This document shows positions 58,460 to 64,000 of a DNA stretch of 64,000 nt, piece after piece. Made by a program: the position numbers and the translations under genes. Each line of letters opens with the position of its first letter. The first letter of the stretch is position 1. The notes below the pieces were generated by a model. It was given only the letters and a program-made list of their open reading frames with translations, did no database searches and was not told where the DNA came from. Source of the DNA: CAYFZO01 sp965211995 (GTDB lineage: Bacteria; Pseudomonadota; Gammaproteobacteria; Poriferisulfidales; Oxydemutatoraceae); assembly GCA_965211995.1 (NCBI GenBank), contig OZ243040.1:1-64000 (forward strand), given 5' to 3'.

Positions 58460-59821
58460 TCAATTAGCCGCGTAGTACTCTTTCGTCAACTTGACCACGA
58501 CCGGCGAAAGCAATGCGAGTGCGATCAGGTTGGGCAGCGCCATCATCGCGTTCAGCGTGTCGGCCAACAGCCAGATGAAGTCTATCCCGGCTCTCGCGCC
58601 GCTCTCCCAAGTCAGCGCCCACGGCCCGATGAAGACCGCCGCGACCCAGACGATGCGGTAAATCGCAATGCTGCCGACACCGAAGAGGTACTGCCAGCAT
58701 TTCTCGCCGTAATAACTCCAGCCGAGGATGGTCGTGAAAGCGAAGACCACGAGCGAAACCGTGACGACGTAGTGACCGAACGGCAATGAACTCGAAAACG
58801 CCAGTGCGGTCAGATCAACGCCGGTTTCCCCGCTCGTCCACACGCCGGTCGAGACGATCGCCAGACCGGTGATCGTGCACACGATGAGGGTGTCTATGAA
58901 AGTGCCGAGCATCGCGATCGAGCCTTGCCGCACCGGATTGTCGGTCTTCGCCGCGGCGTGCGCGATTGGCGCGCTGCCGAGCCCGGCCTCGTTCGAGAAC
59001 ACTCCGCGGGCCACGCCGAAGCGAATCGTCGCCATCATCGCCGCGCCGGCGAATCCGCCGGCTGCCGCGGTGCCGGTAAAGGCGCTCGTGACGACCGTTA
59101 TAAACGCCGCCGGAACCTCGGCGATGTTGACCAGCAGCACGATCAAGCCGAAAGTCACGTAGAACACCGCCATCAGCGGAACCAACTTGCTCGCCGCCGC
59201 GGCGATGCTTTTGATGCCGCCGATCAAGACCGCGCCGACCAGAACGACCAGGATGACGGCCGTCACCAGCGGCGGCATTCCGAATTTGTCGTCCAGCGCG
59301 TCGGCCATCGAGTTTGACTGCACCATATTGCCGATGCCGAAAGCGGCGATCGCGCCGAACAGCGCGAACAAGAAGCCGAGCCAGGCCCAGTTGGAGCCCA
59401 GACCGTTCTTGATGTAGTACATCGGCCCGCCGATCTGCCTGCCGGTTTTATCCACCTCCCTGTATTGGACGGCGCACACGGCTTCGGCGTACTTGGTCGC
59501 CATGCCGACCAGCGCGGTGATCCACATCCAAAACAAAGCGCCGGGGCCGCCGATGGCGATTGCGGTGGCGACGCCGGCGATGTTGCCGGTGCCGATGGTG
59601 GCCGACAGCGAAGTCATCAATGCGTTGAAAGCGCTGATGTCTCCGATGCCCTCGGAACTGCGGCCCTGCCATAACTGGTTCATGCCGTAGCCGAGTTTTC
59701 TGAGCGGCATCAACGCCAGTCTCAGCATCAGAAACAAGCCGACCCCGACAATCGCGATGAGCATGGGGGCTCCCCACACGATCCCGTTGACGGTGCTGAC
59801 GAGATTGTTCAACATTTCCAT
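58460..59821 (-). CDS. Alanine/glycine:cation symporter (AGCS family)
   Basis: The 453-residue transporter has about ten helices and the AGCS signatures LGYGMNQLWQGRSSEGIGDI, FNALMTSLSATIGTGNIAGV, GGPGALFWMWITALVGMATKYAEA, RGVFSNEAGLGSAPIAHAAA and TILGWSYYGEKCWQYLFG. It starts MEMLNNLVSTVNGIVWG behind a GGGAGGA site. It imports Ala or Gly with sodium. It lies 205 bases downstream of gcvP in the same direction, so a link to glycine catabolism is likely, but I saw no glycine riboswitch in the gap. Confidence 0.95.
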   Translation of the reverse strand: MEMLNNLVSTVNGIVWGAPMLIAIVGVGLFLMLRLALMPLRKLGYGMNQLWQGRSSEGIGDISAFNALMTSLSATIGTGNIAGVATAIAIGGPGALFWMWITALVGMATKYAEAVCAVQYREVDKTGRQIGGPMYYIKNGLGSNWAWLGFLFALFGAIAAFGIGNMVQSNSMADALDDKFGMPPLVTAVILVVLVGAVLIGGIKSIAAAASKLVPLMAVFYVTFGLIVLLVNIAEVPAAFITVVTSAFTGTAAAGGFAGAAMMATIRFGVARGVFSNEAGLGSAPIAHAAAKTDNPVRQGSIAMLGTFIDTLIVCTITGLAIVSTGVWTSGETGVDLTALAFSSSLPFGHYVVTVSLVVFAFTTILGWSYYGEKCWQYLFGVGSIAIYRIVWVAAVFIGPWALTWESGARAGIDFIWLLADTLNAMMALPNLIALALLSPVVVKLTKEYYAAN

Positions 59822-60026
59822 GATTTCCTCCCGAACTAGAGGTGATGGGGAATGGATGACATAATATGCCTAAATAAAGGCGGTTAGAAGCAAGCCCGTC
59901 CATCGCGGGTAATATTCAGACAGATCAAGGGGCGCCGGCCGTTATACACAGACGTTTACCGGGGCGGCATCTCGGGTGGCGTTCCGGGCGAGCGGGTTGT
60001 CCGCCGCTGCCGGGCCGTGCGCCCGG

Positions 60027-62927
60027 TCATTCATAACTTGCGACCGGCGGGCAGCCGCACGCCAGATTGCGGTCGCCGTACGCGTTGTCTATGCGCGCGA
60101 CCGGCGGCCAGTATTTTTCAAGTTCGACGTCTTTCATCGGGAAAAACGCCGCCTGTTTGGAGTACGGAAACCGCCAGTCCTCCTGCAGCAGCAGGCTGTG
60201 CGGGTGGGGTGCGTTGCGCAGCAGGTTGTTGTCCTTGTCGGCGCGGCCTTCCTCGACGTCGGCGATTTCCCGGCGGATCCGGATCATCGCGTTGCAGAAG
60301 CGGTCGAGTTCGTGCTTCGACTCGCTTTCGGTCGGCTCTATCATCATGGTGCCGGCGACCGGGAAGGACACGGTCGGCGCGTGGAAGCAGTAGTCGATCA
60401 GGCGCTTGGCGACATCGTCCACGGTGAGGCCGCACGCCTCCTTGATCGGGCGCAGGTCAATGATGCACTCGTGGGCGACGAAGCCGCTGTCCTGGACGTA
60501 CAGCACCGGGTAATGTTCGGCGAGGCGCAGGCGCACGTAGTTGGCGTTGAGGATCGCGATCTGGGTCGCGCGCCTGAGGCCCGCGGCGCCCATCATCGCG
60601 ATATAGCACCAGGTGATCGGCAAGATGCTGGCCGACCCCCACGGCGTCGCCGACACGGTGCCGATGCTGCTTTTTTCGATCTCGGCCGGGTTGAGGCCGG
60701 CGACCATCGAGTGGCGCGGCAGAAACGGCGCGAGGTGAGCCTTGACGCCGATCGGGCCGACGCCGGGGCCGCCGCCGCCGTGCGGGATGCAAAACGTCTT
60801 GTGCAGGTTCAGATGCGAGACGTCGGCGCCGATCTCGCCCGGGCGCACCACGCCGACCATCGCGTTCATATTGGCGCCGTCGAGATAGACCTGCCCGCCG
60901 TGCGCGTGGACGGTTTCGCAGATCTCCCGGAACCTTTTTTCAAAGATGCCGTGGGTCGAGGGATAGGTGACCATGATCGCGGCGAGGGCGTCTTTGTGTT
61001 CCGCGGCTTTGCGCTTGAGGTCCGCGACGTCCACGTCGCCGTTGCCGCCGCACTTGACGACGACGACTTGCATGCCGGTCATGATCGAACTCGCGGGGTT
61101 GGTGCCGTGCGCTGATTCCGGGATCAGGCAGACGTTGCGCCGCCCTTCGCCGCGGCTTTCGTGGTATTTGCGGATCACCATCAGGCCGCTGTATTCGCCC
61201 TGCGAGCCGGCGTTCGGCTGCAGCGAAAACGCATCGAAACCGGTGATTTCGCACAGTCCGTCCTCGAGTTCCTTGAACAACTGCTGGTAGCCCTGGGTCT
61301 GATCGAGCGGTGCAAACGGGTGCATGTGCGCAAAGTTGCGCCACGACACCGGGGCCATTTCGCTCGCGGCGTTGAGTTTCATCGTGCACGACCCGAGCGG
61401 GATCATCGAGCGGTTCAGTGCGATGTCCTTCGACCCGAGCCTGCGCAGGTAGCGCATCATTTCGGTTTCGGTGTGGTGGCGGTTGAACACCGGATGCGTC
61501 ATGAACTCGCCGGTTCTTTGCAGCGTTGCGGGGATGCACTCGCCGATCTCGGCGTCGAGCGCCTCGACGTCGAGTTTTTCCATCGCTGCGGGGTCGAATA
61601 CTTCCCATAAGGCGCTCAGGTTGTCGCGGTCGGTGGTTTCGTCAAACGAGATCCTGAGATGGTTCCAGTCCGCGACGAACAGGTTGATGCGCGATTCGCG
61701 CGCTCTCGCGGCGATGCGCTGCGCCTGCCCGTTGATGCGCACGGTGACGGTGTCGAAAAAGGCATCGGTGGCGATCTCGAAGCCGAGTTTTTCAAGGCCG
61801 GCGGCCATGATTTGCGTCATGCGGTGGGTTCTCGCGGCGATTCTTTTGATGCCCTGCGCGCCGTGATAAACCCCGTAGAGGCCGGCGACGACCGCGAGCA
61901 GAACCTGGGCGGTGCAGATGTTGCTCGTGGCTTTTTCGCGGCGGATGTGCTGTTCGCGGGTTTGCAGCGCCATGCGCAGCGCCGGCTTGCCCCGGGCGTC
62001 AACCGACAACCCGATAATGCGTCCGGGCACGCTGCGCTTGTGCTTCTCGTGGGTTGCGAAGAACGCGGCGTGGGGGCCGCCGTATCCCATCGGCACGCCG
62101 AAACGCTGGGAGTTGCCGATGACGACGTCGGCGCCCATCTCGCCGGGCGGCGTCAGCAGCGCAAGCCCGAGAACGTCGGCGGCGACGGTGACCAGCGCGC
62201 CGGCGGCGTGGGCTTTTGCGACCGGTTCGCGCAGGTCGCGCACCCGCCCGTCGGCGCCCGGATACTGTATCAGCACGCCGAACAGGTCGTATTTATCAAC
62301 GTCGTCGCCGAACGGGTCGCCGACGACGGCTTCAAAGCCCATCGGCCCCGCGCGGGTCTGCACCACCTCGATCGTCTGCGAGAAGCAGTTCTTGTCGATC
62401 AAGAAGACCTGCGCCGACTTTTTGGCGCACACGCGCTTCGACATCGCCATCGCTTCGGCCGCCGCCGTCGCTTCGTCGAGCAGCGAGGCGTTCGCGAGTT
62501 CCATGCCGGTCAGGTCGCAGATCATCTGCTGGAAGTTGAGCAGTGCTTCGAGGCGCCCCTGGCTGATCTCGGCCTGGTAGGGGGTGTACGCGGTGTACCA
62601 GGCCGGGCTTTCAAACACGTTGCGCAAGATGACCGTCGGGGTGACGGTGCCGTAGTAGCCGGCGCCGATCATCGAAGTAAACACATTGTTGCGCTCGCTT
62701 AGATGCAGCAGGTCCGACAGCGCCGCACGCTCGTTGCGCGTTTCCGGCAGATTCAGCGGGCGCGAGGTCAGGATGTCGTCGGGCACCACCTTGTCGATCA
62801 ATTCGTCGAGGGAGGCCAGCCCGAGCGCCGTGAGCATCGCGGCGACGTCCGCGTCGGACGGGCCGATGTGGCGGCTGACGAATTCGCTCGCGTATTCGAG
62901 TTGCTTCAGGTTCGGCGCGGCGGTCAT
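60027..62927 (-). CDS. gcvP: Glycine dehydrogenase (decarboxylating), P protein
   Basis: The 966-residue single-chain PLP enzyme decarboxylates glycine and passes the aminomethyl group to GcvH. N-terminal blocks are FVSRHIGPSDADVAAML and TPYQAEISQGRLEALLNFQ. The PLP lysine is in SHLNLHKTFCIPHGGGGPGV. PLSSCTMKLN-like IPLGSCTMKLNAASEM and YLDGANMNAMVG are also present. It follows gcvH by 47 bases in the gcvT-gcvH-gcvP operon. Confidence 0.98.
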   Translation of the reverse strand: MTAAPNLKQLEYASEFVSRHIGPSDADVAAMLTALGLASLDELIDKVVPDDILTSRPLNLPETRNERAALSDLLHLSERNNVFTSMIGAGYYGTVTPTVILRNVFESPAWYTAYTPYQAEISQGRLEALLNFQQMICDLTGMELANASLLDEATAAAEAMAMSKRVCAKKSAQVFLIDKNCFSQTIEVVQTRAGPMGFEAVVGDPFGDDVDKYDLFGVLIQYPGADGRVRDLREPVAKAHAAGALVTVAADVLGLALLTPPGEMGADVVIGNSQRFGVPMGYGGPHAAFFATHEKHKRSVPGRIIGLSVDARGKPALRMALQTREQHIRREKATSNICTAQVLLAVVAGLYGVYHGAQGIKRIAARTHRMTQIMAAGLEKLGFEIATDAFFDTVTVRINGQAQRIAARARESRINLFVADWNHLRISFDETTDRDNLSALWEVFDPAAMEKLDVEALDAEIGECIPATLQRTGEFMTHPVFNRHHTETEMMRYLRRLGSKDIALNRSMIPLGSCTMKLNAASEMAPVSWRNFAHMHPFAPLDQTQGYQQLFKELEDGLCEITGFDAFSLQPNAGSQGEYSGLMVIRKYHESRGEGRRNVCLIPESAHGTNPASSIMTGMQVVVVKCGGNGDVDVADLKRKAAEHKDALAAIMVTYPSTHGIFEKRFREICETVHAHGGQVYLDGANMNAMVGVVRPGEIGADVSHLNLHKTFCIPHGGGGPGVGPIGVKAHLAPFLPRHSMVAGLNPAEIEKSSIGTVSATPWGSASILPITWCYIAMMGAAGLRRATQIAILNANYVRLRLAEHYPVLYVQDSGFVAHECIIDLRPIKEACGLTVDDVAKRLIDYCFHAPTVSFPVAGTMMIEPTESESKHELDRFCNAMIRIRREIADVEEGRADKDNNLLRNAPHPHSLLLQEDWRFPYSKQAAFFPMKDVELEKYWPPVARIDNAYGDRNLACGCPPVASYE

Positions 62928-62974
62928 TGGGGCTTATCCTGTTGCGAAGCAGTGCGGACTTAGGCCGCGGCGCC

Positions 62975-63355
62975 CTATTCAAGCGTGGCTACGAAGTCCT
63001 TGTAAGCCGCCTCGTCCATCAGGCCGTCGAGTTGCGCTGCGTCCGCAAGTTTGACCTTGAACAGCCAGCCTTGCCCGTACGCGTCCTGATTGATGAGGGC
63101 GGGTGAATCATCGAGCGCCTGATTGGTCTCGACCACCTCGCCGCTGACGGGTGTGAACACGTCGTTGGCCGCTTTGACGGATTCGATGACGGCGACTTCC
63201 TTGTTTTGCTCGAGCGTGTCGCCGACGCCGGGCAACTCGACGAACACCAGTTCACCGATGGTTTCCTGGGCGTAGTCGGAAATGCCGACGGTGGCAACGC
63301 CGGCCTCGTCGAGACGCACCCATTCGTGGTCTTTGCTGAATTTGATTTCGCTCAT
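62975..63355 (-). CDS. gcvH: Glycine cleavage system H protein
   Basis: The 126-residue lipoyl carrier has its modified lysine in VAVIESVKAANDVFTPVSGE. Other blocks are KDHEWVRLDEAGVATVGISD and YGQGWLFKVKLAD. It shuttles the aminomethyl group between GcvP and GcvT and is the acceptor of LipB/LipA action. Its ATG overlaps the gcvT stop (ATGA). Confidence 0.98.
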   Translation of the reverse strand: MSEIKFSKDHEWVRLDEAGVATVGISDYAQETIGELVFVELPGVGDTLEQNKEVAVIESVKAANDVFTPVSGEVVETNQALDDSPALINQDAYGQGWLFKVKLADAAQLDGLMDEAAYKDFVATLE

Positions 63356-64000
63356 TGGTGTTCTCCTTGCCGGTTAAGCGTGTCAGGTTTCGGTGCCCGG
63401 TAGTAATGCGTCGGCACGAACGGCAGGGCGGTGACTTTTGCCGGGTGCCGCTTGCCGCGCACGTTGACCTCGAGGGGGGTCCCTGCGTCGGCGTATTGTG
63501 CGCCGACGTAGGCGATTGCGATAGGGCCTTGCGCGGTCGGGCCGAAGCAGCCCGACGTCACCTCGCCGACCGCGGCGTCCCCCGCCGCGGTGATCGCCGC
63601 GCCCGCGCGGGCGATGACGCGGCCTGCGGGGCGCAAGCCGACGCGCCGGCGCGGCGCGCCTTCGGCCAGTTGCCTGAGGATGACGTCGGCGCCGGCAAAG
63701 CCCCCTTGTTCACGGCGCGCTTGCGGGATCAGCCAGTTCATGCCGGCCTCCACCGGCGTAGTCGTTTCGTCAATATCGTTGCCGTACAGGCACAGGCCAC
63801 ATTCCATGCGCAGCGAATCGCGCGCGCCGAGGCCGACGGGTTCGACCTCGCTTTCGTCCAACAAGCGTTGCGCGAGCGCGACCGCGCGGTCCGAGGACAC
63901 CGAGATCTCGTAGCCGTCCTCGCCGGTGTAGCCGCAGCGGCTGACCGACACCCGCGCGTCTGCGAATTCGTAAAAGCGCTGCGACATGAAAGGCTGCACC
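63352..64000 (-). CDS. gcvT: Glycine cleavage system T protein, C-terminal part
   Basis: The 216 or so visible residues of aminomethyltransferase run off the window edge, so the N-terminus is missing. Motifs are VSRCGYTGEDGYEISV, GLGARDSLRMECGLCLYGNDID and GEVTSGCFGPTAQGPIAIAYV. It transfers the methylene group to tetrahydrofolate. The stop overlaps the gcvH start by four bases. Confidence 0.97.
   Translation of the reverse strand, partial: VQPFMSQRFYEFADARVSVSRCGYTGEDGYEISVSSDRAVALAQRLLDESEVEPVGLGARDSLRMECGLCLYGNDIDETTTPVEAGMNWLIPQARREQGGFAGADVILRQLAEGAPRRRVGLRPAGRVIARAGAAITAAGDAAVGEVTSGCFGPTAQGPIAIAYVGAQYADAGTPLEVNVRGKRHPAKVTALPFVPTHYYRAPKPDTLNRQGEHQ

Noticed and set aside
59822..60026. 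Glycine riboswitch upstream of the AGCS symporter
   Set aside because: The conserved glycine aptamer core sequences are not present in the 205-base gap.

Overview
The window is a GC-rich chromosome segment of a Gram-negative pseudomonad-type proteobacterium, most likely a beta- or gammaproteobacterium. An outer membrane is implied by a porin, two lipoproteins (one OmpA/Pal-like) and an RND pump. Ubiquinone synthesis is implied by Coq7. The gene orders metG<>mrp-dcd, rnfB-nth, glnK-amtB and rpe-trpE..trpG-trpD-trpC are common in those classes. I cannot name the genus. No rRNA, tRNA or CRISPR array was found.

Layout. 1-6.5 kb: 3' end of pyrF, a DUF1640-like repeat protein, an RND permease and its adaptor, and a fumarylacetoacetase-family enzyme. 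6.5-8.2 kb: an AT-rich scar with a frameshifted DNA methyltransferase fragment, an IS3-family transposase remnant and an unknown ORF. 8.3-15 kb: fpr, a soeABC-type sulfite dehydrogenase locus (soeA frameshifted) and an acidic OmpA-domain lipoprotein. 15-16 kb: an EGKCG-repeat precursor of the HvfA metallophore RiPP type, with no modifying enzymes in the window. 16-23.4 kb: nth, a short RnfB-like ferredoxin, metG, mrp, dcd, a CysB-like regulator and glnK-amtB. 23.7-30.3 kb: bioD-purC, two tandem GT10 fucosyltransferase-like genes, purE-purK and an AcuI/YhdH-type reductase. 30.3-31.4 kb: a repeat-rich intergenic region.

31.4-41.4 kb carries rpe, trpE, trpG, trpD, trpC, an OsmC-like gene, a VOC gene and bioA. 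This run is interrupted between trpE and trpG by 3.3 kb of accessory DNA, at whose inner edge the first 45 bp of trpG are exactly duplicated. 41.4-47.3 kb holds a Fic remnant, coq7, a glcF-like gene, a TdeIII-type type II restriction-modification pair and an EamA permease. 47.3-51.7 kb is an aapJQMP amino-acid ABC transporter. 51.7-58.4 kb holds rplM-rpsI, an NTF2-like gene, a porin, lipB, a second DUF1640-like gene, lipA and a lipoprotein. 58.5-64 kb holds an alanine/glycine:cation symporter and the gcvT-gcvH-gcvP operon, with gcvT cut by the window edge.

Functionally the segment covers amino-acid uptake and ammonium control (Aap, GlnK-AmtB), tryptophan, purine, biotin and lipoate synthesis, and glycine cleavage (LipB/LipA make the cofactor that GcvH carries). 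It also covers electron transfer from sulfite and possibly metal handling. The most unusual content is structural: a roughly 170-bp inverted-repeat element in three copies, one of which supplies the lipA stop codon; several partial tandem duplications of gene 5' ends; the trpG duplication around a decayed defence-like module; and the orphan EGKCG RiPP precursor.
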